From: Plectosphaerella cucumerina | Lineage: Eukaryota; Ascomycota; Sordariomycetes; Glomerellales; Plectosphaerellaceae | NCBI GenBank assembly: GCA_020746995.1 | Contig: JAGPXD010000003.1 | Coordinates: forward strand, 3,844,001-3,908,000 | Length of the DNA: 64,000 bases | Direction: 5' to 3' | Shown: positions 35,079 through 47,432 of the stretch, in pieces | How positions within the stretch are numbered: position 1 is the stretch's first letter | Layout of the letters: every line of letters starts with the position of its first letter | The notes under the pieces: generated by a model | What the model was told of the DNA's origin: nothing | The model's database searches: none | What the model saw: the letters and a program-made list of their open reading frames with translations, nothing else | Made by a program: the position numbers and the translations under genes

Positions 35079-37314
35079 TTACCGCATGCCAAAGTCCATG
35101 TCGGCCGTGCCCATGCCTGCCATGCCTAGATCGCCGGTCGTGGAGCGTTGGAGCGCGTGGAAGTCGCCTACTGTCCGTGGTATCTGGCCGCCAGGTTGGG
35201 ACGCGAAGCTATTTGCTCGCTGCGGGGCTTGTCGCATCTGGTTGAGCACGCTGTGCTGGAGGCCCTGTGCCATGCTGTGTGGAGGCATTGACGCCGTGTT
35301 CATCCCCGCCTGGTTCGGGGGTTGTGGTGACGCGAAGCCATTCATGCTTTGGCTTTGCGGTATGCCGTTGTGGTGCTGCGGCAGTCCCTGTTGCATCTGC
35401 TGCTGGCCCATGTATTGGTTCTGTAGAAGATGGTGCTGCTGTCCGTTCATCTGTCCACCATTTCCTGGTCCTAGGGGGCTCATGACCATCTCCTGCATGG
35501 GATTACAGAAGCTGTTAATGTCGTGCCGCGGGAACTCCATGCTAGGAGACATGACGCTTGGGGAGCTGCCGAAGGGCGAGTTCATGTCATTAGCGGGGTT
35601 GTTGCCCATGGAAGCTACATTGGGGGCGTTGGCGCTGCCCGAGTCGCTGCCGCTGCCACCCATGTCGTTGTACTTGTCATAGTCGGCGACAGAGAACTTG
35701 CGGTCGTAGTCGGTGTCCATCTGCATGTGCATCTGGGCGGGTTGGGCCATGCCTGCATTGCCGAACCCGTCGAAAATGTCAATGTTGGCCATGACGCAGT
35801 TCTCCGGGGCATCCTGGAGCATCGGGTTCGTGAGGCGAGGCAGGATCTCGGTGATTTTGCTGAAGAGGAGGGGCATGAACTGGTAGGTGCCGTGACGCAG
35901 TACCCCGATGACGCTAAGAACTGGCGCGAGGCTCTCCCGGGGACCCATGCTGAAGGGGGTTCGGGAGGCGGGCTGCGAGGCGAGGAAATCGGTCATGTTG
36001 CATGCAATGTCCAGGAGCTTCTCGATCAGGCCGTGCTCGACACCCAGGCCGGTGAAGTGCTGAGTGAGCTTGTTGAGAAGCTCACGGGAGAGATCCTGCG
36101 GCATCTGCCAGTCGATACCATCGCCGGCATGGGATGTAATGCGGCTGTTGGTGAGCTGCCAGTGCGTCGTCTTCAACCACTGCTGGTTGATGTGGAGCTC
36201 CGACAACTGGCCATCCTGGCACTGGTAGCTAGGCAGAATGTCGGTGAGCTGCTTCTGCAGGCCATTGGTATGTTGAGGCGACAGGTTGGCGCGGGTCTTG
36301 GTCCAGGTGGTGGTAAGAGGGTCATCGAAGGAATGCAACAGCTTAACCAGCATGACGAAGTTGTTCAACTCGTGGGCTTGAGGGTCCGATGGGTCATCCT
36401 GAGACGAGGGGGGCTTGATGGTAGCCTGCAGCGTCAGGGGGCGCTGGCGCTGAATGGCGTGTGCCCTATTGAAGTTTGTGAGCCATGGTGTTTCCGAGCG
36501 GAACTGGGCGGGCTTACCTCTCAAGCACGAAGAACAGCCAATACAGACGCCTCCGGCGCGACGACTCAGTGGCGTCCCACTGGCTATATGTGTCCTCCTT
36601 GTGCATGTTGTTCATCTGCATCATGGTGGTGGCTTCGCGCAGGTAGTACCAAGCCTTGTCATGCAGCTCAATCCCGTGGTAGCACCCGAACAGGAAGAAG
36701 CTGGTGGCCAGGCTGTTGAGGCTGGGGGTGTCGAGGTACTCGTAACTCCGACGGACGCGAAGGCACTCTTCCAGGAGCAACTGGCTGGCAACAAGATCGA
36801 CGCCGGCGTACATATCCATGGTGAAGGAATCTCCGGGAGGAATCGACATGCCGGGCTGAAGCACGACAAAGGCGCAGATTGATGTGACGAGGCAGTAGGT
36901 CTCGCGGTTCTGCTCCAAGAAGGGGAGCTGCTGCTCGAGGCGTCTCCGGTCCAGGATGGGGGCCTTGTCGTACATGTTGTTGAAGAAGAAGTCGAGGCAC
37001 TCTTTGACGAACTCGGGTGTCAGCATGCCCGGGGTAGGAGCACCGCCGACTGGGTCTGGTGGACCGGCGATGTTGTTCATGCGGTTTGCCACCTTTGCGA
37101 GAAGGCTCGTCTGGCGCTGAGTTTCCCTCAGCTCGCTGATGACCTTTGCGCGGGAGCCCTTGGGCCCCTTCTTCTGAGGAATGGCATTGTAAGTGCAGGC
37201 AAGCTGAGCGGACGAGCAGTTGCGGCACGGGTTGACGCCGTCGCACTTGACCTTGCGACGGTGGCAGGCGTCGCAGGCTCTCTTGACGGCCTGGGACTGG
37301 GACGAAGACGACAT
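35079..37314 (-). CDS. Zn2Cys6 transcription factor, COL-26/AmyR/BglR-like
   Basis: Two exons (37314-36518, 36465-35079; donor GTAAGC) give 727 residues. The binuclear zinc cluster is N-terminal: Cys14, 17, 24, 30, 33 and 40 in CDACHRRKVKCDG...CRNC, followed by a basic linker KKGPKGSRAKVISELRETQR. A fungal regulatory middle-homology region follows (about 100-420, with YWLFFVLERAHAIQRQRP across the splice). The last 250 residues are rich in Gln, Met, Asn and Pro, a probable activation domain. The zinc-cluster/linker block resembles COL-26/BglR, the starch- and glucose-response regulators related to AmyR. This assignment rests on recall of the linker and should be treated as probable. Confidence 0.85.
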
Positions 37315-40300
37315 GGCTAAGTAGCGATCCGTTCTGTCGGGACGTCGGTGGTTCCGGTCGTCTGTTCGAGTCGCTCACGAAGGTCGTGCCGGTCGAGAGT
37401 CGGAGAGTTGCGACGTGAGACTTTCGGGCAGGTGTAGCCCACGCCAAGCGTACGAGATGGTTGTATTAGAGCGACCGCAAACAGGTGGCGGCGGAAGCGA
37501 CGGCGGCGGCGGGTAGAGGCGAGTCGACAACGGGCGACGGGGATGCGCACAATGGACGAGCGGTGACCCCAGAGTGCTTGCCGTCCAACTTGGTCGTCTT
37601 GCGGGGAAAGGAGGGGGACTGAGGGCGCCAAATCGTGGAGAGGGCAGCCAAATTCGATTTGGCCGAGGAGTATTCGGCCCTTCCTGCAGAGTCGCAGGCG
37701 TCGCTTGCGAGAATAAAACGCGGGGCGTAGTAGGCCCGGCCTTGGAAGCCAGGGGTGCTCGGACACCTAGAAGACTGCGAGGCCGAAAGCGAGGACGAGG
37801 GTTTGTCGGAGCGTCGAGCCCTTTGTGATCTTCCGGTCGAGGCAGGCCGCGGTCATCGAAAGGAAGGTCGGTGGTTTTTCGAGTTCGAGGAGGAGAAGGA
37901 TGGGGATGGTGGAAGCGAAGAGAGGAAGAATGGGGGCACGAAAAGACGTAGACTGGGGGCGGCATGGGTGCTATTGGGACTCGAAGCAGGCGGGACGGAC
38001 TGTGTGCCCGTGGTGCGTCGGGTCTGGCGAGCAGGGGGGGGGGCGCGGACCCACGACACAGTGCCTCCCCATTGACGGGCTTGGATTGGATCCTGGGGAA
38101 CCCGGGTCTCTCTTTCCATTACGGGGGGAGGTGGATGTCTTGCGTACAGTGTGCATGGTCGAGGGAGGGAAATTGGACGGGGACTAGTGCCTTCCTGGGC
38201 GAAACAGGCTGGCTTCCCTGAGTTCCCTCTCCTTCTTCCATCCCAGCCCGCCCAATCATGCCGAGGTCCCCAGCGAAACAACACTGTGTACATCTGCTGC
38301 TGAATGCCGACAGACTCCCCATCCTCCTTCGTTCCTGCCCGCTGCAACGTCGCACCTGCCCGGCTTGCGCTGGCAGCCTCTGCCTCTCGCCTCGTACGAC
38401 CCAGAACAGCACTCGCATGAGGGCACAGGCCGGATCTCCCCTTTTCTCCTCTCCACACCGCAGGCAAAAGCACGTTGAGTTTATTCTTATCTGCTGGCGG
38501 TGGCACGTCCGTTGGAGGCTTCCAGATCCTCGGGTGGTGTCAGGTCTCGTGACCCTCGAGGCAGCTCAGCCATTGTGGCGAGCTGACGGGACATGCTGAC
38601 CGCTTGGATCGTACGACGGACCCTTGCTGGAGTCCATGTGTCGATGACTGCGTCCCGATACGATTGCTTTCTCGCGACGACAAGACACAAGCTTTCAGCA
38701 CGCCACTGCCGATTCACTACTGCTATACGATACCCGCCGCCATACCAAGACGCTGACGTCCATACCGAGGTCGCCTCGAAAAGGAATGTCGCGAACAATA
38801 GCGCTGCCAAGGGCCACAGCATTCGTCGAGTGCGACAAAGATGTTCCCGATAGACCTGAGCGACCTTCGAAGCTGTCCCGTTCCGCGTATTTGTCCCAAG
38901 GCACGGGATATCTCAACAACACATGGGACGGAAGCCCTGGGCTACTCAGCTGGGACAACGCTCATCTCCCGTCGTGTTCCTTGCATTCACGTTCCCGGGG
39001 GTGGACTACGAGGGCGGCTTGTCTTACAGCAACGGTGCTCTCCCGCCATCGTCTCAAAAAGCAAAGCAGGCAAAGGCTCCCTCCACTGACTGCCGGTGCG
39101 GCGGCCGTTGCGTGTCACCAGAACCGGCTGCCAGTCTGCGAGACATGTTTGCTGTCTGAGGTCTGATCCAGGCGAGACATCGTGGTCCACGATGAATGCG
39201 CCATCATGGCCGTTGCTTTCGGGGTTAAGCCCCAGTCTCAAGCTTCCAACCTTTCCCCCACGACTTTATCGGAGGACTTTGTTTTTGCTCCCTCGAGATC
39301 TCCCTAGAGACGATACGAATACCGTCTGCCGGAACGTTCGGATGACAAACTCGCCTCCCCAAGGCCTCGGCATCTCATCACGGCCAGCCAGCCAGCGTTT
39401 GCGGTAAACCCACAAGTATCAAGAGGCGAAGCAAGTGGATGACAATTCCATGTCGACCGTCAGCACAGTGGTGCGGGAACTGTCTGGATCCCTGCCCAGA
39501 TCACGATTTTCACGCACTGTACTTGATCCCAACGCAACGTCCGCCTGCTTTGTTCCGTGTCGCCCGTCTGTCAGCGCACACGAGCTATGCGCCATCCATG
39601 CGACGCCAGTTGTCGGCTGGTCACTGCACCGGCGATGCGATGCGACGCCGTTCTGGGTGGCTTGTCGGCGTCCCCCCAGGGAGGCTGGCTGGCGTTTTCC
39701 CCGGGCTCAGCCGCAAACAACCACCCCCTTTGCGGGGCAGCAGGCGAGCCACAGCACAGAGCGGTTTGACAAGCAACGGCTATCGATTCTTGTCGTTTCT
39801 CGCCTGCCCTCAACGTGTCTGGGCTGTCCAACATCAGCAATACTCGTACCGAGAGGACTTCCGCGTTTTCCCTCGACGGCCCCGCTGCAGAGGGGGAAAA
39901 GCTGGACAGACCCGAGGAAAAGAGACGCCTTGTGGAGGAAGTACCGGACCATCCCCCGCGAACCGCCCTGCCCGTCGTCCGTTCCGTCGACGACGCAACG
40001 CCAGGCCGCTCCAGGCGTGAAGCCGGGGCGCCCCTTGTGTCGTCTTGACCGCTTGGGGACTAGCGAAACTCGGTCGGCCCGAAGAGGCCATTCTTGGACG
40101 CTGGCCAATCGCGCCGCATGTGGCTGATGCCGGCGTCGCAAGGCTGAGGCCGGGCCGGAAGCGGGTCAAAATCCTTCGACTTTTGGACAACGAACCGTGA
40201 CGTGGACTTGAGCGGCATGAAATTTGCCCACCCCAAAAAGAGGCATCATCTCCTTGCCTCATGCTTCAGCAGCCGCGAGATTGAAACAGCACCGCCCTGG

Positions 40301-40842
40301 CTGTGAGCCTCACTTTTTCTCGATCTGCAATCGCATCGCACCTGCAACCGCATTCCCGCGCCGTTACGGCCTCGATCACCGAATTCTTCGCAGTCCGTAA
40401 AGTCTCGGGACCCCAAGAACGGTTCATGTCTCGTCTCAAACCGTCGAGTGCCGGCATACGGCTGTCTGTGCCCACTTCTCAGGCCCCGGCGTCCCCCACG
40501 CCTGCTGAGCTGAGACACGATTGCCTGTCTCTGCCGGGTCCCTACGTGCATTCCTTGCTTTCTCCGCGTCCGGCAGTTGAATCAACATCCCATCCTCTGC
40601 TGACTTGGCGTGGCTATAGCGCAGTTGAATAATCAGGTCAGAGACACTGACGGACATAGCCCGAAGGATAGCTCCCTCTTATCATGCCACGGGATGGCCT
40701 GACTGGCCCGAGCCAACCCAGTCACTGGGAGATGTGGCGCCAGCACACAACGCAGCATTCCCTTCAGACAGGTTATCTCTGGACATCGATACACACTGGA
40801 ACAGCTTCTGTTCTCGAGACACATGGCATCTTCTAATCTATC
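37315..40842. other. Gene-free 3.5-kb region upstream of the Zn2Cys6 regulator
   Basis: No frame here combines length, codon bias and splice signals. The long plus-strand frame at 39435-40127 is Arg/Pro/Ser-rich and unlike a folded protein. Long upstream regions are common for fungal regulators, so this may be extended promoter and leader. Confidence 0.45.
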
Positions 40843-41794
40843 CTACAGCTCGCCCTCGCCCGCGCAGCCGCCCGGCAGCTTGCACACTTTGGGCGTATAC
40901 CACACCTCGTCGGCACAGTTACCAGCGTCTCCATGCTTGCCGTAATCCGACGCCGGCACGAACTCGCCCGACTGCAGGCTTCCCTTGACGAAGAAGCTGT
41001 ACCAGGCCTCGTGCAGGTAGATGCCTCCGCGGCCGCTGCAGCGGAGGACGACCTTGCCACCGCTCCACTTCTCCACGGCGGCCTGCACATCGGCGAGGGG
41101 ATACCGGTGGGCACGGGTCGGGGTGATGCCGGCGGCCTCGAGGGCGCGGAACGAGTCGAGTGTGCGGAAGAGCTGGAAGGCGCGGGTGAAGTAGTCGACG
41201 ACCTCGACGCCTGCGTCGTAGTTGTCATCATAGCAAGATGGCGCCAGGGTGTTTATGCAACTGGCATGCTTGTTATACTCGTGAGCCCAAAGGTGGGCGT
41301 TGGAACCGCTGTGGGTGGGGGCCAAAGGTCAGCGATATGTCACTGGTGCAGGGATGCGGCGGTAGGGGGACGTACTACGAGGCGACCCAGTAGCGGTTCA
41401 TGTGGGCTACCAGCTCGCTCTGGCCGTGGCTCTCGAGGATCTCGGTGATGTTCTCAAAGTGCGGCGTCATGCCGCAGTAGGCCTTGTAGGAGCCATCGCA
41501 GAGGTCGGGCCAGAGGCCGTGCAGGGTCCAGTCCTCCTCAGCGCCACCCGCGTGCACTTCCCGATCCCAGAACTGGGCGAGCAGCAGCCGGCCGCTGGGA
41601 TAGATCGTGCAGCAGGCATCGCCGTCGGCGGGCTTAGAGATCTGGCAGCTGACGGGACCGTCGATGGGACACGAGGGGCCGCCGCTGAGGGGCTCGTAGG
41701 GGGTGACGTCGCTGGTGGAAGGGGTCGTGTCGGGATGGAGGGAGAAGAGGCTGGCGGCGTAGCTAAGAAGCCCACGGAGGGATGTCGGCTCCAT
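40843..41794 (-). CDS. Ribonuclease T2 family protein
   Basis: Cleaves single-stranded RNA via 2',3'-cyclic phosphates, usually in the secretory or vacuolar system. Two exons (41794-41376, 41308-40843; branch GCTGAC) give 294 residues. Both active-site blocks are intact: CAS1 WTLHGLWPD and CAS2 HLWAHEYNKHASC. Many cysteines (about 14) fit a disulfide-rich fold. The N-terminal 20 residues (LRGLLSYAASLFSL) are only weakly hydrophobic, so the signal peptide is short or the start is misplaced. The C terminus keeps the DEVWYTPKVC strand. Fungal T2 enzymes can also cleave tRNA during stress. Confidence 0.9.
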
Positions 41795-42590
41795 GATGGG
41801 TCTATGTGGTTTATATGGTGCTTAATATGAAAGATGAACTGGTTTGGATAGTTTGCGGTGACGGGAGAGTGTCGAGAGAGAGCTGATTGCGAGGGAGAGG
41901 ATGAGGCATGAGGGCAGTGCCTGGGATTCTGCCGCTTCACGTGGGTATCTCTGTCCAGCTGATAAGCTCCCGCTCTCACCGCCCGGCTAACTCGAGCTTC
42001 AATTGGCTGGTGCCTGTTTAATCCCCGCCCAACAGCCGCAGCTATTTCCGGCAGTCATGATGCTCGCCCGGCGGTGATGGTTAAGATGATTGACGACTTC
42101 ACCAGTGGTCAGGCTTTTGATGTCGATCTTCTAATTCGTCCACATGAAGTCTTTACTCACATGGTGGTATCGACCCAGACTCCGGGACGCCACTACCTAT
42201 CAATTCCAAGGCAGGTAGGCAGTGAGAATTTAGCTTACGGCCCTGAGTCTTCTGGGCGATGATACTGGTCTTCGGTAAGAGATGCTAACGATGCGACTGG
42301 GCGCCATTCAACGCATCACACCCTCACGGCTTCAGTATCGGGAACATCATGCGTACTTACTACCTAGGTTGTATGTCTCTGGTGCTCTGAGAGAACTCAC
42401 TCGCGGGCAAAGTCATACAGGATGGTACAAGTTTTGTGCCGGGCACCCAGCGACAGTCCGACATAGGTAGCCTGGTTTGACTTCTCGACCTCCGTCCTCG
42501 ATCGGTATTCATTACCTACCCAAAGCTTCCGCTGTTTGGCGAGATTCAGCTGCTCCGGGCTTCCGGTTGCAAGGTCCTGATGGCGAGGGG
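41795..42590. other. Intergenic region, no gene seen
   Basis: The region lies between the divergent RNase T2 and alpha/beta hydrolase genes. Short frames have no support. Confidence 0.4.
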
Positions 42591-42597
42591 TATAAAT
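42591..42597 (+). promoter_or_regulatory. TATA box
   Basis: TATAAAT lies 84 bp before the alpha/beta hydrolase start codon, supporting that ATG over in-frame upstream codons. Confidence 0.55.
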
Positions 42598-42674
42598 CGT
42601 GCCGGCCCCGGATTCATTTCGTCTCCCAGTCATCCAAACCACATCTACTCCTAGTTCAGCAACAAACATCAACA

Positions 42675-43652
42675 ATGCCCTTCCGTCGCTCCTCACTCCC
42701 GGCCAATGTCACGTACCAGTCCCAGCAATCCTGGCGGGACATACAAAAGTTCCTCCCGGAACGCCTGCACCTGACCGAGGACGAGTCTCCGGAGGAAGAG
42801 CTGTGGGAGCATGAAGGGTTCAAGCTTCACTTGGACCGGTGGCGCAATCCAGCCTCAAAGATACGGCTGATCATGCACCACGGCGTCGGGACCAACGGCC
42901 GACAGATGTCCATGATCCTTGGGCGGCCTCTCCACGCAGCTGGCTTCGAACTCGTCGCCATCGACATGCCCGGGTATGGTTGCTCCGAGGTTCCCGCCGG
43001 CAAGGTCGTCGGCTACGATGATTGGGTCCAGCTCGCAAACGACTTCATCGACCACGAGCTGCAGGACGATCCTCGTCCCGTCTTCCTCTACGGCCTGAGC
43101 GCCGGCGGCATGTTGGCTTACCATGCCGCCGCCCTCAACAAGAAGGTCAAGGGCATCATCGGCATGACCTTCCTCGACCAGCGCATCCAGAAGGTCGCAG
43201 ACGAGACGTCCGCCAACCTTTTGATGAGCCGAGTCGGTCGCGCATTCTCCAAGGTCGCGGATAAGACGCCCCTCAACAACGTCAAGATCCCCATGTCCAT
43301 GGCGAGCCGGATGTCGACGCTCGTGAACAACGAGGGCGCTTTGGCCGTGTTCATGAACGATAAGTCGTCCGCTGGCTCGAGCGCATCAATGCACTTCCTG
43401 GCCACCTATGCCGCGCACCAACCCGCCCTTGAGCCCGAGGAATTCGACGTCTGCCCCATCTTACTGACGCAGCCGGCAGCGGACAAATGGACGCCGCTGT
43501 ACCTGAGCGAGATGTTCTTGAAGCGTGTGACGAGGGTACCTGTCACTGTCGTCGAGCTGGAGAACGCCGGTCACTATCCGCTGGAGGACCCGGGACTGGA
43601 GCAGATGGCGACCGAGATCATCAAGTTCTTGAAGGCTCATTCCCCACAGTGA
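42675..43652 (+). CDS. Alpha/beta hydrolase
   Basis: Intronless, 325 residues. It has the oxyanion strand LIMHHGVGTNGRQM, the nucleophile elbow GLSAGG with Ser142, a probable acid within LTQPAADKWTPL, and the catalytic His300 in NAGHYPLEDPG. The HGVGTNGR start and AIDMPGYGCSE strand are typical of lysophospholipase/epoxide-hydrolase-like serine hydrolases. No signal peptide is present. It lies 446 bp upstream of the siderophore esterase on the same strand but lacks a recognisable GATA-type iron site in its own promoter, so membership in that pair is not supported. Confidence 0.85.
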   Translation: MPFRRSSLPANVTYQSQQSWRDIQKFLPERLHLTEDESPEEELWEHEGFKLHLDRWRNPASKIRLIMHHGVGTNGRQMSMILGRPLHAAGFELVAIDMPGYGCSEVPAGKVVGYDDWVQLANDFIDHELQDDPRPVFLYGLSAGGMLAYHAAALNKKVKGIIGMTFLDQRIQKVADETSANLLMSRVGRAFSKVADKTPLNNVKIPMSMASRMSTLVNNEGALAVFMNDKSSAGSSASMHFLATYAAHQPALEPEEFDVCPILLTQPAADKWTPLYLSEMFLKRVTRVPVTVVELENAGHYPLEDPGLEQMATEIIKFLKAHSPQ

Positions 43653-43890
43653 TGGTCAGCTTGCTTTTACCTTTCCTACTCTACTACGGGCGACCCAAAA
43701 CAGATTGTTACTCTCTTCTAGGTAGTTGAATCCAATCCTCTCGCCGAAACAATGGGCAATCCGTCCGCGTCCGAGTCCATGGCCCAGGGTCTTTGAGACT
43801 GTAGGCAGTTGGGCTAACGAGGATCTATAATCTGGGCTGATCGGCGTCGGCAATTGAGCAAGAGATCACCGCCATCCACAATGATATTTG

Positions 43891-43902
43891 ATCTGATAAG
43901 AT
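43891..43902 (+). promoter_or_regulatory. GATA-type iron-repressor site upstream of siderophore esterase
   Basis: ATCTGATAAGAT contains the ATCWGATAA consensus bound by SreA/Urbs1-type repressors in ascomycetes. It lies 200 bp before the preferred start of the esterase. The 11-mer ATCTGATAAGA recurs, inverted, upstream of the transporter. Confidence 0.65.
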
Positions 43903-44098
43903 CGGACAGCTCAATTGAGGTTTCGCGATGCCCTCACTCTCCCCCGAGTCGTGGGCGCAGGCCGTGTCGGGATCCGCTCGGTCTCCGAAGTCGGCAGGAT
44001 TCTTCGTCATCCACAAATCTCACCCGAGAGCTGCCGGATCAAAAGATCCCTCAGAACCACGCAACGCAAACTCCCTCACCAACATCACCGCGCTGCCA

Positions 44099-45071
44099 AT
44101 GTCACACCCGCCAGACGCCAAGATGCTGGCTCAGAGAAGCGACCTGACGCTGGAGTGTGTCGAGGAATGGACTCTCAAGAGCGCCACCGGAAAGGAGTAC
44201 CTCGTTCAGATCGGCTTCCCTCGCGACTGGCGACATCCGGATCCCGATAAGCCCACCATTGAGGAACCGGTCCCTATCGTGTGAGCATCCCTTCGCTTTA
44301 CCTTATTTTCCTTCTCGTCTGACCGCCGCCCCCAGGTATCTGAGCGATGGCAACTCCGTCTTCCTCTCAGCCCTCGAGGTGCTGCACCGCCGCCTCGCAA
44401 TCCGTGAGCTCTTCATGACGACCGGCGTCGTCGTGGCAATCGGTTACCCCGTGCCCGCCGCCTCGCCTAGCCTTTGGAGCGGCCGCCGGTCGTACGATCT
44501 CACTCCTCCCACGCCAGGTTGCGCAGAAACCGAGGGCGGTGCCGACGAGTTCCTCGACTTCCTCATCAGCCGTGTCAGGCCCCACGTTCACCAGCGTCTC
44601 AAGGACACCCGCAACGCGTCTCCCGGAAGAGAGGCTCTCTACGGCCACTCGTATGGCGGACTGCTGACCCTCTACACACTCTTCACCCGGCCCGAGGCCT
44701 TTAACTGCTACATCGCCAGCAGCCCGAGCATTTGGTATCAGGACAGGTGTATCCTGCGCACGGAAGAGGCGTTCCGCAAGCGAACGCTCGACAAGAGGCC
44801 ATCGCTGATGCTGTTCATGGGAGGGCAGGAGGAGAGACCGCCGCGCCGTAGGGGTGAGACTGAGGAGAAGTACGAGGAGAGGCTGGAGAGGTATCTCAAG
44901 CTCAGGATGATCACGAATATGCACGAGATGCATGAGCGACTGAGTGAGAGTGGCCAATTTGAGCACTTGTCGAAGAAGGTGTACGAGGAGGAGGATCACG
45001 GCACCATCATTGCGTGCACGGTGAGCCGAGGTCTAGCGACATTTTTCGAGGACTGGCCATTGGCAACCTAG
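44099..45071 (+). CDS. Siderophore esterase-like hydrolase (Fes/IroE, esterase D type)
   Basis: Probably hydrolyses ester-linked siderophore such as triacetylfusarinine after uptake, freeing iron. Two exons (44099-44280, 44336-45071; donor GTGAGC) give 305 residues. Hallmarks are YLSDGN (oxyanion strand), the nucleophile elbow GHSYGG, FNCYIASSPSIWY and a catalytic His in EEEDHGTIIA. These match the putative-esterase family that includes IroE and fungal SidJ-type enzymes. An in-frame ATG at 43928 would add 57 Ser/Pro-rich residues, but it lies only 29 bp after a GATA site, so the later start is preferred. The stop lies 57 bp from the stop of the convergent siderophore transporter. Confidence 0.82.
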
Positions 45072-45128
45072 GTGAGAGCAGGTATTGAGTCTTCCCACTT
45101 ACACATGATGGTCCTCACTCGGGCAAAA

Positions 45129-47170
45129 TTACACCTTCTCAGGCCCGTTGCCCACCACCTTATCCGTGACCTGGTTCTCATGGCTCCCACGACGCTCCTC
45201 CTCCTCAACACCCTCGTCCTCGGTGAGATCGACGTTCTTGATGAACCACATTGCGATGATCATCGGTGCCAGCGCGCATGTAGCCGCGATGGCGAGCAGT
45301 TCCTGCGTCTCGCGGTAAGCCTGATCGATGGCCGCACGCTCGACTGTACCAGCAGCGTACTTTTGCGCGACGACAATCGACCCGAAAATGGCGTTGGCTT
45401 GCCCCTTTGCTGCGGTCGGAAGATATGCGGTGAGCTTCGATACCAGGTTGGAGCGCCAGATGGCGCCGGAGATGCTGGGAGACGTCAGTCACAGCTCAAT
45501 TTCCCGCCAAATACTGTGTCATACCTTGTCCCGATGGCTCCTCCAAGGTTCATGCTGGCGAAGAAGACGCCGGTTGCGATGGCAACTTCGTCCCGGGCGA
45601 CGACAGCCTGCACGGCAACTTGCGCTGCGGTCTGGTACAGGCCACGCCCGATACCGACGAGGACCTTGGCGACGATGAAGGAGGCCTCATTTGCTGGTCT
45701 CTCGCCATTTATGTTGACGAAGTAGATCTGAAGGCCCTGGCCCAGCACGCACAGGGGCACGCCGATGAGGACCCAGATCTTGGCCCGCTTGGTGTACCGC
45801 ATTCCGATGGCGCCGACCATCGAAACGATCTGGAACGATACGCGGAGGGAGTTGCTGCTTTGGTTAGTGGAAAGCCCAGTAGCATTACGACAGAGACTTA
45901 CTCGATCCTGGTCGCGTGTCCCGGAGAAAAGTGGCCAGCGACTTGGAGGTAGCTGGGGAAGAAAACGGAGAAGAGCGAGTAGTGGATGAAATCCAGGATG
46001 CAGAGGGTGCAAGCCGCGATGATAGTCCTATCTTTGATGAGACGGAAGGGGATGAATGGCTTCTTCGCGAAAAAGTAGTCCCAGACGACGAAAGCGACGA
46101 ACAGGATCGCGCCGATGACGACCATAGCGATGAAGCCACCGTTGTTTTCCCAGGCACCGCTGTTTCGCGCGCCGGTGAGCGACACGGGGATCAAGATCAG
46201 AGCCAGACCTGCAATGAGAAGGAAGCAACCTGGCGCATCGAGCTCGATCCAGAGGAGCTGGTAGGCTTTGACGTGAAGCGGGTCGTCGGCGCGGATGTCC
46301 CGCAGGACGCGAGGCCGGAGTACATCGGCCGGGTACTGTTTGCGATCCTTGAGCTTGCGGATGAAGAGCGTCAGGAGCAGTGGGAGAGCGACGACGGGAG
46401 TGACGATTGCCCACATCCCGTAGCCCCATCGCCAGGTTGAGTGGTCGAGAAAAGCTTGGGCGACGATCGTCCCGAGATAGAGGGTCGGCACGGCGCTGAT
46501 CGTCTCGGGGAGGGAGAGCCAGAAGGCGCGGTTTCGGAGGTTGGTCAAGTCGGAGATGAAGATTTGCTGGGTGATGCCGAAGCCGACGCTGCCGATGGCG
46601 TCGAAGAGGCCACCGACCTAGGGGTGGTCAGAGGCTGGCGACTCACATCATGCTGGCAAAGGGGACTCACGAAGTAGGTCTGGATGTTCTGGCAGGCGGC
46701 AAGAAGGATGAGGGAGAGGACGGAGAGGAAGACGGAAAAGGCGAACATTTCGAAGCGGCCGAACATCTGCGGTAATCGTGTCAGGGGTCGTCAATGTGGT
46801 TGAGGAAGGGGTCGGCTCACGTCGGAGAGTCGCGCAATGATGGGATACGAGAGCAGCATGGCGATTGTCTCGACCACGCGGGAGGCGCTCAGCATAGAGT
46901 GCGTGCGGAAAGCGCTCGTCGCATACGCAGCATATGTCGAGGTCGAGTATTTGTTGAAGACGTCGACGAGAGTGAAGAGGTACAGCCTGTTGTCTTGTGA
47001 GTCGCTCGATTCAGGGGTAATCACCATGTTCGAGCTCACCCAGCAAAAGCTGCCAAAACCCAATTCTTGCCGGCGCGCTTGAGCATGTCCGACTGAATGA
47101 CACCGATGGAGCGCTCCTTCATCTGTTCCTTCTCGCCGCTGTCGCGGACTTCGATTGGATCTGAGGCCAT
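45129..47170 (-). CDS. Siderophore iron transporter, MFS (ARN/SIT/MirB type)
   Basis: Plasma-membrane proton symporter for ferric siderophores. Six exons (47170-47040, 46986-46821, 46766-46671, 46617-45902, 45854-45525, 45474-45129) give 594 residues with about 14 helices. Family marks are the N-terminal GVIQSDMLKRAGKNW, the segment DVFNKYSTSTYAAYATSAF, the late block GANEASFxxAK-like ANEASFIVAKVLVGIGRGLYQTAAQVAVQAVV, and LAIAATCALAPM. All five introns are 47-54 bp with good donors. Convergent with the siderophore esterase. A TATA box and an SreA-type GATA site lie upstream, so iron repression is likely. The siderophore species is not predictable from sequence. Confidence 0.93.
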
Positions 47171-47250
47171 GGTTGGGGATTGTCGGAGTCTGGTCTCTCT
47201 TGGGAGTTGGCTTGCGATGGACCGAACGCACTCTGGTAGGAAGACCAGTC

Positions 47251-47256
47251 TTTATA
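47251..47256 (-). promoter_or_regulatory. TATA box of siderophore transporter
   Basis: Reads TATAAA on the minus strand, 81 bp before the start codon. Confidence 0.5.
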
Positions 47257-47420
47257 CTCTGTTGATGTACCTCTTCAACACCCATACGAGTACTGGCAGA
47301 AAACTTCTAGTGCAGCTCATCAGCACGGTCCGTCGCTTCGACATGCCACCGTGTGGTTCCTCCGTCGCTCATCCCCCACATGGCGCGCGAACCACGTACG
47401 ATGCCGGCTCCCGATGCAAA

Positions 47421-47432
47421 ATCTTATCAGAT
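47421..47432 (-). promoter_or_regulatory. GATA-type iron-repressor site upstream of siderophore transporter
   Basis: On the minus strand this reads ATCTGATAAGAT, the same 12 bases as at the esterase gene. It lies about 254 bp before the transporter start codon and fits ATCWGATAA. Confidence 0.65.

Noticed and set aside
35523..36719. A 398-codon plus-strand frame across the Zn2Cys6 regulator
   Set aside because: It lacks motifs and crosses the real intron and both exons of the regulator on the other strand.
39435..40127. A 230-codon plus-strand open frame
   Set aside because: It is Arg/Pro/Ser-rich with many Cys and Trp, overlaps other frames on both strands and has no splice context or motifs.
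40611..40640. A tRNA 5' half (GGCTATAGCGCAGTTGA)
   Set aside because: No anticodon arm, T arm or matching 3' acceptor follows; chance resemblance at most.
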